From positions 1-17,376 of the forward strand of contig JBDLIU010000074.1 in assembly GCA_039714715.1 (NCBI GenBank): 17,376 bases of DNA, written 5' to 3'. The position numbers and the translations under genes are program-made. Below are positions 6,794-14,144 of the stretch, in pieces. Under the pieces are notes generated by a model. It saw only the letters and a program-made list of their open reading frames with translations, searched no databases and was not told the origin of the DNA. Position 1 is the first letter of the stretch, and each line of letters opens with the position of its first letter. Origin of the DNA: S012-113 sp039714715 (GTDB taxonomy: Bacteria > Bacteroidota > Bacteroidia > Cytophagales > Cyclobacteriaceae).

Positions 6794-7831
6794 ATGGCAG
6801 CTACAAAAACAACCGCTAAAAGAACAAAGAAAAGTTCTGCCAGGCCCGCTTTCGACAAAGAGACGTACCTCACGTGGTATGAGCAAATGTTGCTCATGAG
6901 ACGATTCGAGGAAAAGTCAGGTCAATTATACGGGCAGCAGAAGATTAAAGGATTTTGTCATCTGTACATAGGCCAGGAAGCTTGTGCAGCTGGCTCAGTT
7001 TCAGCATTAAGGAAAGGGGATAAGTATATCACGGCATATCGTGATCATGCACATCCTTTGGCACTGGGATCTGATCCCGGAATGATAATGGCCGAGCTCT
7101 ACGCCAAAGAAACAGGATTATCGAAAGGAAGAGGGGGCTCCATGCACATTTTTGACAAAGAGAATGGCTTTTATGGAGGTCATGGTATTGTGGGTGGTCA
7201 GGTACCCCTGGGAGCAGGCATAGCTTTTGCAGAACAATATAATGAGACCGGGAATGTTTGTATCACCTATCTTGGCGATGGCGCTGCTAGACAGGGCGCT
7301 TTTCATGAAGCCCTTAACCTGGCGATGACCATGAAACTCCCTATGATTATTGTGATTGAGAACAATGGTTATGCCATGGGAACATCTGTTTCCAGAACAT
7401 CCAATGTTACAGATTTATCACAGTTAAGCAGAGCCTATGAAATGCCAGCCGAAGCTGTGGATGCTATGAACGTTGAGAATGTTCACAATGCTGTAGCTAA
7501 AGCAGCTGAAAGAGCAAGGAAAGGAGAAGGCCCCACCTTGCTGGAATTAAGGACATACCGCTATAAGGGACACTCTATGTCTGATCCGGCAAAATATCGA
7601 ACCAAAGAAGAAGTGGCAGAATACAAAAAGCTAGATCCTATTGAACAGGTGAAGGATATTTTGCTAAAAAACAAAATGGCAACAGAAGATGAACTTGCCA
7701 CGATTGGAGCAAATATTAAGAAAACAGTTGAAGATAGTGTGAGGTTTGCAGAAGAGTCTGATTTCCCTAAGGCCGAGGATGTATTTGAATATGTATATGT
7801 TCAGGAAGATTATCCTTTTGAGAAAGGCTAG
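6794..7831 (+). CDS. pdhA: Pyruvate dehydrogenase E1 component, alpha subunit
   Basis: Thiamine-diphosphate enzyme subunit of the pyruvate dehydrogenase complex, which converts pyruvate to acetyl-CoA with E1-beta, E2 and E3. The 345 residues include MRRFEEKSGQLYGQQKI (35-51), HLYIGQEA (56-63), AYRDHAHPL (81-89) and GGSMHIFDKE (114-123). The ThDP/Mg motif runs from GDGAARQGAFHEALN (161-175) to IENNGYAMGTS (188-198). The loop RYKGHSMSDP (256-265) is the region phosphorylated in eukaryotic enzymes. PDH alpha is preferred over a 2-oxoisovalerate (BkdA) subunit because of the overall motif pattern and length. The first 20 residues are rich in Lys, Thr and Ala and probably flexible. Neither E1-beta nor E2 is next to it. 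It lies between recF and a TPR gene. Confidence 0.93.
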   Translation: MAATKTTAKRTKKSSARPAFDKETYLTWYEQMLLMRRFEEKSGQLYGQQKIKGFCHLYIGQEACAAGSVSALRKGDKYITAYRDHAHPLALGSDPGMIMAELYAKETGLSKGRGGSMHIFDKENGFYGGHGIVGGQVPLGAGIAFAEQYNETGNVCITYLGDGAARQGAFHEALNLAMTMKLPMIIVIENNGYAMGTSVSRTSNVTDLSQLSRAYEMPAEAVDAMNVENVHNAVAKAAERARKGEGPTLLELRTYRYKGHSMSDPAKYRTKEEVAEYKKLDPIEQVKDILLKNKMATEDELATIGANIKKTVEDSVRFAEESDFPKAEDVFEYVYVQEDYPFEKG

Positions 7832-7981
7832 CCCTGATGGGCACAAATAAGTTGTTCATTAAGGACTAAAATGGAGTTTATTCGCGCTAGTTTCTGTAAT
7901 AATTTAGATAATAAAATTGCTCCATCAGCCAATATGGTGAAAAAGGAACTTTTTCAGGTTAATTTTAAAAGATAAAATCAC

Positions 7982-7989
7982 TACATTTG
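7982..7989 (+). promoter_or_regulatory. Promoter -7 box of the TPR gene
   Basis: TACATTTG matches TAnnTTTG exactly and ends 19 bases before the ATG at 8009. The -33 region is poor (TTA near 7959-7961, 20-base spacer). The predicted start of transcription near 7994-7996 leaves a leader of about 14 bases and makes translation from the upstream in-frame TTG at 8000 unlikely. Confidence 0.55.
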
Positions 7990-8008
7990 CAGCCGAAATT
8001 TGACGATC

Positions 8009-8713
8009 ATGGCGAAGAAAGGAAAAAAAGGCAAAAAAGTAGAGCATCATGACATGCTGGAAAAGCCGGAAGCACTAGCTGAACAGATATCAAAAACTGA
8101 GCAGTTTATAGAAAAGCATCAAACACTGTTGCTTTCATTTTTTGGTGTTATAGCGTTAGTAATAGCGGGTGGTTTTTTGTATAAGTATTATATGAATAAT
8201 CAGAATGAGCTTGCTCAGGATGAAATGTTTCAAGCTGTTTATTATTTTGAACAGGATAGTTTGAATCTTGCCCTAAGAGGCGATGGTAACAGGTATGGTT
8301 TCCTTGATATCATAGAGGAGTATGGTGCTACTGAAGCAGGCAATCTGGCTAATTTCTATGCTGGAGCATGCTATATGGGAAAAGGTGCTCCAAAAAGCGC
8401 AATCCCATTCCTAAAGGATTATAAGTCTGATGATATTCTCTTGATGGCACGAGCCTATAGTTTGTTAGGAGATGCCTACATGGATGAAGATGATTATGCA
8501 GAGGCGGCAGACTATTATAGCAAAGCTGCTTCTTATAAGCCAAATAAGGAGTTTACTCCAACTTATATTATGAAAGCTGCTCTGGCCTATGAACTCAATG
8601 GTCAGCAAAAGAAAGCCGTTGAACAATACAACAAAATTATTCAGGATTATGCGAATACACCTGAATATAATAACGCAAGAAAGTACAAGGCTTTGATAGA
8701 GAACAAGTCGTAA
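8009..8713 (+). CDS. Membrane-anchored tetratricopeptide-repeat protein
   Basis: A 234-residue protein starting at ATG 8009 (MAKKGKKGKK); an in-frame TTG at 8000 would add three residues and is less likely. The N-terminus is strongly basic and is followed by one membrane helix (about 39-58, LLLSFFGVIALVIAGGFLY). The rest, about residues 65-234, is TPR-like. Clear repeats include ARAYSLLGDAYMDEDDYAEA (148-167), then DYYSKAASYKPNK, and KAALAYELNGQQKKAVEQYN. The layout resembles YfgM or the TPR_21 type: inner membrane, TPR domain outside the cytoplasm. The positive N-terminus agrees with a cytoplasmic tail. It ends at a strong terminator and sits before ribH. Exact function is unknown. Confidence 0.85.
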   Translation: MAKKGKKGKKVEHHDMLEKPEALAEQISKTEQFIEKHQTLLLSFFGVIALVIAGGFLYKYYMNNQNELAQDEMFQAVYYFEQDSLNLALRGDGNRYGFLDIIEEYGATEAGNLANFYAGACYMGKGAPKSAIPFLKDYKSDDILLMARAYSLLGDAYMDEDDYAEAADYYSKAASYKPNKEFTPTYIMKAALAYELNGQQKKAVEQYNKIIQDYANTPEYNNARKYKALIENKS

Positions 8714-8733
8714 AAATATTTTTAAAGCATTTT

Positions 8734-8767
8734 AAAAAGGACAGGAATCAATTCTTGTCCTTTTTTT
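8734..8767 (+). terminator. Intrinsic terminator after the TPR gene
   Basis: AAAAAGGACAGGAAT (8734-8748) is complementary to ATTCTTGTCCTTTTT (8751-8765) with one G-T pair. The central bases form the loop and the T-run (8761-8767) completes it. It begins 20 bases after the stop codon. This is the clearest terminator at a gene end in the window and separates the TPR gene from ribH. Confidence 0.88.
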
Positions 8768-8779
8768 ATTTAAAAAAGC

Positions 8780-8804
8780 TGGTCGTAGCGTCACGCTACA
8801 ACCA
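8780..8804. repeat. GTAGCG/CGCTAC hairpin, REP-like, upstream of ribH
   Basis: TGGT-C-GTAGCG (8780-8790), loop TCA, CGCTAC-A-ACCA (8794-8804): a 10-bp stem with one mismatch. It lies just upstream of the ribH -7 box and overlaps where the -33 region should be. It could be a small REP-like unit, an operator, or both. It is not followed by a T-run, so it is not a second terminator. Confidence 0.55.
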
Positions 8805-8814
8805 GAATTGATAG

Positions 8815-8822
8815 TATTTTTG
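8815..8822 (+). promoter_or_regulatory. ribH promoter -7 box, very close to the start codon
   Basis: TATTTTTG matches TAnnTTTG exactly and ends only four bases before ATG 8827. With the usual distance to the transcription start (about 4-7 bases after the final G), the mRNA would begin at or within the start codon. No good -33 box is visible; the hairpin at 8780-8804 occupies that region. Confidence 0.5.
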
Positions 8823-8826
8823 CCAT

Positions 8827-9303
8827 ATGTCATCAAAATACCAAACATTAGGAGATCATAGTGAAAAGAATATGGTCTCAATGAAAAACAAAAAGATTGG
8901 ATTGGTTGTCTCTGAATGGAACGACCAGGTTACAGAATCACTACTACTTGCTGCAATAGAAGTCTTGAAAGAGAGTGGAGCAAAAGACAAGAATCTTACA
9001 ATTAAGTATGTTCCCGGAAGTTTTGAGCTTACGCTTGGGGCACAATACCTCGCAGCAAAGAAAGATATCGATGCGGTTATTTGCCTTGGGTGTGTTATCC
9101 AGGGAGAAACCCGTCATTTCGATTTTATTTGTGATGCAGTAGCCAACGGTATCACCAATGTGGGATTAAAATTTAATAAACCGGTAATCTTTGGTGTTCT
9201 TACGACTAATACGCTACAGCAGGCATTAGACAGAGCCGGGGGTAAGCATGGCAATAAGGGAGAGGAAGCAGCTTATACAGCTATTAAAATGCTTGGGTTC
9301 TAA
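8827..9303 (+). CDS. ribH: 6,7-Dimethyl-8-ribityllumazine synthase
   Basis: Condenses 5-amino-6-ribitylamino-uracil with dihydroxybutanone phosphate, the penultimate step of riboflavin synthesis; the family assembles into pentamers or 60-subunit shells. The 158 residues include VVSEWN with W31, VPGSFELTLGA (62-72), CLGCVIQGETRHFDF (86-100) with the catalytic histidine H97, GVLTTNT (123-129), and QALDRAGGKHGNKGEEAA (132-149). I keep ATG 8827 because the N-terminal extension, with its TLGDHSEK segment before the first beta strand, resembles other Bacteroidota RibH proteins. ATGs at 8872 and 8881 remain possible given the promoter position. It stands alone, separated from the upstream gene by a terminator. 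Confidence 0.95.
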   Translation: MSSKYQTLGDHSEKNMVSMKNKKIGLVVSEWNDQVTESLLLAAIEVLKESGAKDKNLTIKYVPGSFELTLGAQYLAAKKDIDAVICLGCVIQGETRHFDFICDAVANGITNVGLKFNKPVIFGVLTTNTLQQALDRAGGKHGNKGEEAAYTAIKMLGF

Positions 9304-9436
9304 TGAATTAGCTGTTCCCTGGCTAATTTTAAGTGAATATGCAGTTGCTGTTTGTTATGTGATTTAATACGTCCCTCCTTAGAAACAAGAATAGAGGTAG
9401 TAGAAAGGATCTTGTTTTCATTAATTATAACTTCTT

Positions 9437-9544
9437 AGCCCCAATAGGGGCGATAATTTATTAGCCCAGTGCGCCTGTCCGACAACTGGCGGATCAGCAC
9501 TGGGTAAATGAAATAATATTACCCAAGCGCCATAGGTGCGATAT
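9437..9544. repeat. Three-hairpin REP-like intergenic repeat, copy 2
   Basis: Same architecture as 1040-1143: CCCC/GGGG hairpin (9439-9450) followed by GCGA, a perfect 8-bp stem CCCAGTGC (9465-9472) with GCACTGGG (9497-9504), and AAGCGCCATAGGTGCGATAT (9525-9544), which matches copy 1 in 18 of 20 bases. The loop of the middle hairpin, GCCTGTCCGACAACTGGCGG plus a few bases, has its own imperfect stem (CTG-TCCG with CGGATCAG). It lies in the 316-base gap between the convergent ribH and antiporter genes. I see no gene and no other signal in that gap. Confidence 0.72.
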
Positions 9545-9619
9545 ATTATATTTGAAATGTATGTCAATAAAAGAATATTGATTCGTAAAATATTGAGCAA
9601 AATAAGAAGGAGAAAGCTA

Positions 9620-11158
9620 TTAAAGAATCTGCCAATAAAAGAATATCAACCACACCAGGATAAACAGGGGTATTAGGATTGGTATCGAGAACCTGATCAT
9701 ATAACCAAAGAATGATGGCATTTTAATACCCAGCTGTTCTGCAATTGATTTTACCATAAAGTTGGGTCCATTGCCAATGTAGGTCATGGCTCCAAAGAAT
9801 ACCGCTGCCACAGAAATAGCTTTTAACATCAATCCCGAATTTGTGAAACCTCCTGCTGCAAAGTCTTTTACAACAGAGACGGTGTTAATATCTGCTTCCA
9901 CAGAAGCCATTGAAGCAGCAAGGAAATTCAGATAGGTTGGTGCATTATCCAGAATGCCGGATAGCAAACCTGTTCCCCAATAAAGAGTATTATGTGTGAT
10001 CATTGCTGCTCCTTCCGGTGATTTGGCAAAATTACCTACCAACTCAAGGGCAGGCATCATGGTTCCAAATATACCAATGAAGATAAAGGCTACTTCTTTA
10101 ATCGGTTCGAAGCTGAAATCATTCTTTTTAAGTAAATCCTTGTTGGCCGTTCCATAGGCAACACCAGCAACTGTAAGCATAATTAACTCTCGAAGAAAAG
10201 AAAATTTTTGCCCATGGTAATTAATGGCAGGCACCCACTCAAATACGTTCGGGTCCAGGAATACAGCTCCTACCACAATAGCCAGCCATATAAAATTGAT
10301 ATGACCAACGAGTGATATTTTGTTAGTAATTTCTTCTTCCTTGGGCGCATGGCGTCTTGAATGTTTATTACGTGCATCATACACATAAAAAGATCCGAGC
10401 AGAATAACCAAAGCAACTATCCAGGGCACAAAATTGTGCGTTAGTGTCCATCCAAAAGGTACTCCTTTAAGGAATCCAAGGAAAAGCGGAGGATCACCAA
10501 TTGGGGTCAGTGAACCACCTACATTACTTACAATAAAAATGAAGAAAATTATGTGGTAGGGCCTGATTCTATGCTTATTGAGTCTTAAATATGGTCGAAT
10601 AAGCAACATGGAAGCACCTGTAGTACCGATAAAATTAGAAATGATTGCTCCTCCCAACAAGATCATGCTGTTGAGCATCGGACTTGCTTTTTTATCTATT
10701 CCGATCATTATCCCTCCCGAAGCAATGAAAAGACCTGTTAATAACGATATAAACTGAACATATTCAAAAAAGGCATGTACCGGACCATGTTGATTGTGTA
10801 AAGCAAAGAGGTAATATGCTACTACAACAGCAGCCAGTATTACGGCTACTTTCGGATAATTTTTATGCCAGAAGTGCTCATAAAATAATGGTCCTGTAGC
10901 AATCATTGTAAGAAGTAATGCAAAAGGCAAAACAGACCATAGAGAAGGAAGACTATGATCCTCCCCACTTTCACTGGCTTCAACCACCTCATCACTATCC
11001 ATTGAATAGGAGGAAGCATCATCAGCATTTTCAATGCTTACTTCAGCATTAGAATCAGAAGAACCGGCCATTGCAGTAAAATTGCCTAACGAAAGCCCTA
11101 AAGCCATCACCAGCAAAAATTTGAGAAAATACTGCATATACCTTTTCAATGTACTCAT
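9620..11158 (-). CDS. Na+/H+ antiporter-like membrane protein (ArsB/NhaD superfamily, CitMHS/UIT type)
   Basis: An inner-membrane ion transporter with many hydrophobic helices. Motifs are SNFIGTTGASMLLIRP (about 174-189), SNVGGSLTPIGDPPLFLGF (211-229) and, in the second half, TYIGNGPNFMVKSIAEQLG. The GGSLTPIGDPPLF form points to the putative citrate-transport/UIT branch rather than classical NhaD; the transported ions are not proven by sequence. I start at 11158 (MSTLKRYMQY, 512 residues). The frame is open to an ATG at 11224, but a perfect -7 box at 11218-11211 puts that codon upstream of the likely transcription start. From 11158 the protein begins with a signal-peptide-like segment ending GNFTAMAG (to about residue 32) and an acidic, Ser-rich stretch of about 37 residues before the first transport helix. 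It is transcribed alone. Confidence 0.82.
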   Translation of the reverse strand: MSTLKRYMQYFLKFLLVMALGLSLGNFTAMAGSSDSNAEVSIENADDASSYSMDSDEVVEASESGEDHSLPSLWSVLPFALLLTMIATGPLFYEHFWHKNYPKVAVILAAVVVAYYLFALHNQHGPVHAFFEYVQFISLLTGLFIASGGIMIGIDKKASPMLNSMILLGGAIISNFIGTTGASMLLIRPYLRLNKHRIRPYHIIFFIFIVSNVGGSLTPIGDPPLFLGFLKGVPFGWTLTHNFVPWIVALVILLGSFYVYDARNKHSRRHAPKEEEITNKISLVGHINFIWLAIVVGAVFLDPNVFEWVPAINYHGQKFSFLRELIMLTVAGVAYGTANKDLLKKNDFSFEPIKEVAFIFIGIFGTMMPALELVGNFAKSPEGAAMITHNTLYWGTGLLSGILDNAPTYLNFLAASMASVEADINTVSVVKDFAAGGFTNSGLMLKAISVAAVFFGAMTYIGNGPNFMVKSIAEQLGIKMPSFFGYMIRFSIPILIPLFILVWLIFFYWQIL

Positions 11159-11210
11159 TAATCTAGTTGAAAAAACCAGTGCGTTACAACAAAAAATTAG
11201 CGGAAGCCTC

Positions 11211-11218
11211 CAAATGTA
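11211..11218 (-). promoter_or_regulatory. Promoter -7 box of the antiporter gene
   Basis: On the minus strand, TACATTTG (11218 down to 11211) matches TAnnTTTG exactly. A transcript would begin near 11204-11207 and reach ATG 11158 after a leader of about 45 bases. The -33 region is AT-rich and not distinctive. Confidence 0.5.
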
Positions 11219-11273
11219 ATTCAATACTTAGTCACTTTTAATAAAAAAGAAAAAATATTTATGTTGCTATTTA

Positions 11274-11329
11274 GGACATTTCGCAAAAAATATATCAAAA
11301 AAGACGGACATAAAATACTTTATATGTCC
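11274..11329. promoter_or_regulatory. GGACAT half-sites: one dyad plus one extra copy
   Basis: GGACATA (11306-11312) and TATGTCC (11323-11329) form a dyad with a 10-base AT-rich centre. A third GGACAT lies at 11274-11279, 32 bases (about three helical turns) from the second. The block sits between the divergent promoters of the antiporter and the outer-membrane-protein operon. A regulator-binding site is a reasonable guess; a simple hairpin is the alternative. The rest of the gap from 11225 to 11537 shows no gene. Confidence 0.35.
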
Positions 11330-11457
11330 TCTATTTATGCAATAAAGTCATTTTATTGATTTTTGGGCAGAACTAAATATTTTTAGTAAATAAATCGACT
11401 TCTACAGCGTTACAGAGGTAAGATGTTAATCTAAATAGCGCATCGATAAGAAATTCC

Positions 11458-11488
11458 TTTGATTAAATGATTGAATTCAACATTTTTG
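11458..11488 (+). promoter_or_regulatory. Candidate promoter of the envelope operon
   Basis: TTTG (11458-11461), a 19-base spacer and CATTTTTG (11481-11488) match the Bacteroidota promoter with one mismatch in the -7 box. The leader to GTG 11538 would be about 43 bases. Confidence 0.5.
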
Positions 11489-11537
11489 TGCTTTCAATCC
11501 TGACGGAGAGGTTAAAAACTAATAAGCAAAAGAAATC

Positions 11538-12809
11538 GTGATTAAGAAGCTGGTATTTATTTACTTAATAATAATTGTGTTGTGGAGCCATAATTCTATG
11601 GCACAATCAACCTATTCAACCTATTCGATATTAGGCATAGGAGATTATATAGATCCAGCTGTTCCTGCAGCAATGGGTATGGGAGGGTTAGGAATATCAA
11701 ATAGCTCTTATTGGTATTTGAATAACACCAATCCTGCACTCCTTTATAATCAACGTATAGCACTATTTTCAGCCGGAGTATTGGCTGAAACAAAAAACAT
11801 TAGCCAAGAAGGATTTGAGTCGACAACTGCTGGTACTGGTAATCTAAACCATATCGCGATGGCGTTCCCTTTGATTCGGGATAAAATGTCATTTTCTCTG
11901 GGATTACAGCCTTTTACTTCAATGAACTATGCCTTTACATATGATTATGAATTAGAGGGCTCTCTTGATGAACAGGTGGTTATATTAAATCAAGGTAAAG
12001 GGGGTATTTCATCATTTCATATTGCGGTGGGAGGTGTTGTATATAAGGGCTTGTCGCTGGGTGTTAAAGCCTCATATTTATTTAGCAGTTATCAAAAAGA
12101 GTCATCATCGCTTACCAGTGCAGATTATCCCCATTACATAGCCAATTATCTTCAGCGCCAATCTGTTGGCGGGTTTCTCTTTGGAACTGGTGTTGCTTAT
12201 AAGCAAAAAATTGGTGAATACCAGTTAGGCTTAGGGTTTATCTATGAGATTCCAACAGCGATTGATGGAAAGCAATTTGTCAGAATTGAGCAACGTACGC
12301 TTACTAATCAAGTAGTTTTTGCAGATACCATAGTCAATAATGAACCTAATAAAGTAGGGATACCTACTACAGTTGGAGGAGGAATTTCATTTGGGAAACC
12401 ACAAAAATGGATGCTGGGCTTTGATTATAAAATGCAGGATTGGTCTGGATTGAATTCAAATAACAGTACATTCGTTCAAAATTTTACTGAAAGTAAGAAA
12501 TATATATTTGGAGGAGAATATACTCCTGATGCCTTTGACGTAAAGAGCTACTTTAAACGAATAACTTTCAGAGCCGGATTTACGTTTGAAGAAAAACCTT
12601 ATTTGCTTGAAAATAAGCAAATTTCAGAATTTGGCATTAATTTTGGATGGACATTACCAGTAGCTCGATTTTCGAGCCTTGATTTTGGAGTAATGATAGG
12701 CAGTAGAGGTACTACGGAAAATAATTTAGTGAAAGAAGATTTTTTTAAGGTTTATTTTGGGGCCAGCTTTAATGATAACAGGTGGTTCCTTAGACCTAAG
12801 TTTAATTAA
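11538..12809 (+). CDS. Putative outer-membrane beta-barrel protein
   Basis: A 423-residue exported protein. The start is GTG 11538; no in-frame ATG lies before the signal peptide, and MIKKLVFIYLIIIVLWSHNS is a convincing signal sequence with likely cleavage after Ala22 (SMA-Q). The mature part opens with STYSILGIGDY and a Gly-rich AMGMGGLGIS stretch, as in FadL/PorV-like barrels of this phylum, and continues with alternating aromatic and polar strands to the C-terminus (WFLRPKFN). No enzyme motif is visible. It is first in a run of closely packed envelope genes; the TPR gene follows after six bases. The barrel call is good; what it transports, if anything, is unknown. Confidence 0.75.
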   Translation: MIKKLVFIYLIIIVLWSHNSMAQSTYSTYSILGIGDYIDPAVPAAMGMGGLGISNSSYWYLNNTNPALLYNQRIALFSAGVLAETKNISQEGFESTTAGTGNLNHIAMAFPLIRDKMSFSLGLQPFTSMNYAFTYDYELEGSLDEQVVILNQGKGGISSFHIAVGGVVYKGLSLGVKASYLFSSYQKESSSLTSADYPHYIANYLQRQSVGGFLFGTGVAYKQKIGEYQLGLGFIYEIPTAIDGKQFVRIEQRTLTNQVVFADTIVNNEPNKVGIPTTVGGGISFGKPQKWMLGFDYKMQDWSGLNSNNSTFVQNFTESKKYIFGGEYTPDAFDVKSYFKRITFRAGFTFEEKPYLLENKQISEFGINFGWTLPVARFSSLDFGVMIGSRGTTENNLVKEDFFKVYFGASFNDNRWFLRPKFN

Positions 12810-12815
12810 AAGAAG

Positions 12816-14138
12816 ATGAAAATGAAAAAGGTTGTAACTACATTGTCATTATTGATATTGGCATCGTTTACTTTAATCGCACAACCGGGATGGAACTGGC
12901 CTGACACATTGAAACCACAAGCTGAGGAAAAAAATGTGCTATATACTGATTATGTAAAAATGGGAAATTACAAAGCTGCAGTACCACCATTGCAGTGGTT
13001 AATCAATACAGCTCCTGACTTGAATAAATCACTATATGTGAATGGCGCCAAGATTTATGATAACCTGGCTAAAACTGAAAAAGATGCCGCTCAAAAAATA
13101 GTATACGTTGATTCATTATTGCTGATGTACGATATGCGTATGAAGTATTTCAACGACAGTATTAACGTAATGAACCGAAAGGTTTTTAAGGCATATAAAT
13201 ACTACATTAAAGATTATAGCAAATCCGAATGGTTGCTGGAGATATTTGATAGAACATATGAAATATCAGGAGAGAAAGTAATGGATCAAAATCTATTAGC
13301 TTATATGAATGTAATTAAAGTTAATAAACTGGCTAAGAAAAATCTTACCGATGACCAGATACTTGAGCGTTATGATGTTATCTCAACAGTAATTGAGAAA
13401 AAGGTGAAAACTTTAAAGTCAGAAGGCAAGAGTACTAAGAAAATTGATACTCAAAATGAATATGTACTTAAGATTCTTACTGAGATCGTTGATATTAATT
13501 GTGACTTTATAAAGAACACAATGGGGCCTAAATTCAGGGAAAATCCTGAAGATATCAGTTTTGTAAAGCGTATGTTTAGTTTTATGCTGACTGGTAAGTG
13601 TACAAAGTCTGAGTTGTTTGATGATGTTGCCAAACAATTGCAGAAGTTGGAGCCTACTTATGGTCTTGCCAAGATAATTGGTAACCGATGTGCTGCAGCT
13701 AGTAACTTTGGTTGTGCAGATTCATATTATAAAGAAGCACTTCAATACACAGAAGACGGATCTGAGAAGGCAGATATATTTATATCGATGGGTAAGCTTG
13801 ATGCTAAGAGAAACAATAAACCTATGGCTCGTGCAAATTATAGAAAAGCTATTGCTGCTGATCCTGCTAACAAAGAGCCCTGGGCATTGATTGGTGATCT
13901 TTACTACCATAGTAATGTGCAGTGCAAGCAGTTAAAGGATAAGGTTGAGGACAGGTTGGTATTTATTGCGGCTTACGAGATGTATAAGAGAGCGGGAGAT
14001 GTTGAGAAAATGAATAGTGCCAAAGCACAATTCCCTTCAACAGAAGAAATATTTACTAGTGATAACTATGAAGACGGACAATCAGCCAAAGTAGGATGTT
14101 GGATAAACGTATCGGTTGTTATAATGTCCAGAGACTAG
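12816..14138 (+). CDS. Exported TPR-containing protein, Bacteroidota-specific type
   Basis: A 440-residue protein with a signal peptide (MKMKKVVTTLSLLILASFTL, likely cleavage after Ala22, giving an N-terminal Gln). Most of it is helical and TPR-like. Clear repeat features lie in about residues 295-375: CADSYYKEALQYTEDGSEK, MGKLDAKRNNKPMARANYRK, then AIAADPANKEPWALIGDLYY. The C-terminal end, from EEIFTSDNYEDGQ through KVGCWINVSV to MSRD, is a distinctive segment I associate with relatives in other Bacteroidota genomes. A second ATG at 12822 would shorten it by two residues. It sits six bases from both the upstream barrel gene and lptC, suggesting a role in envelope assembly; a precise function is not known to me. 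Confidence 0.78.
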   Translation: MKMKKVVTTLSLLILASFTLIAQPGWNWPDTLKPQAEEKNVLYTDYVKMGNYKAAVPPLQWLINTAPDLNKSLYVNGAKIYDNLAKTEKDAAQKIVYVDSLLLMYDMRMKYFNDSINVMNRKVFKAYKYYIKDYSKSEWLLEIFDRTYEISGEKVMDQNLLAYMNVIKVNKLAKKNLTDDQILERYDVISTVIEKKVKTLKSEGKSTKKIDTQNEYVLKILTEIVDINCDFIKNTMGPKFRENPEDISFVKRMFSFMLTGKCTKSELFDDVAKQLQKLEPTYGLAKIIGNRCAAASNFGCADSYYKEALQYTEDGSEKADIFISMGKLDAKRNNKPMARANYRKAIAADPANKEPWALIGDLYYHSNVQCKQLKDKVEDRLVFIAAYEMYKRAGDVEKMNSAKAQFPSTEEIFTSDNYEDGQSAKVGCWINVSVVIMSRD

Positions 14139-14144
14139 GTAAAA

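Noticed and set aside
13419..13637. Overlapping minus-strand small open frames
   Set aside because: Antisense to the exported TPR gene, AT-rich translations without domain or signal; shadow frames.
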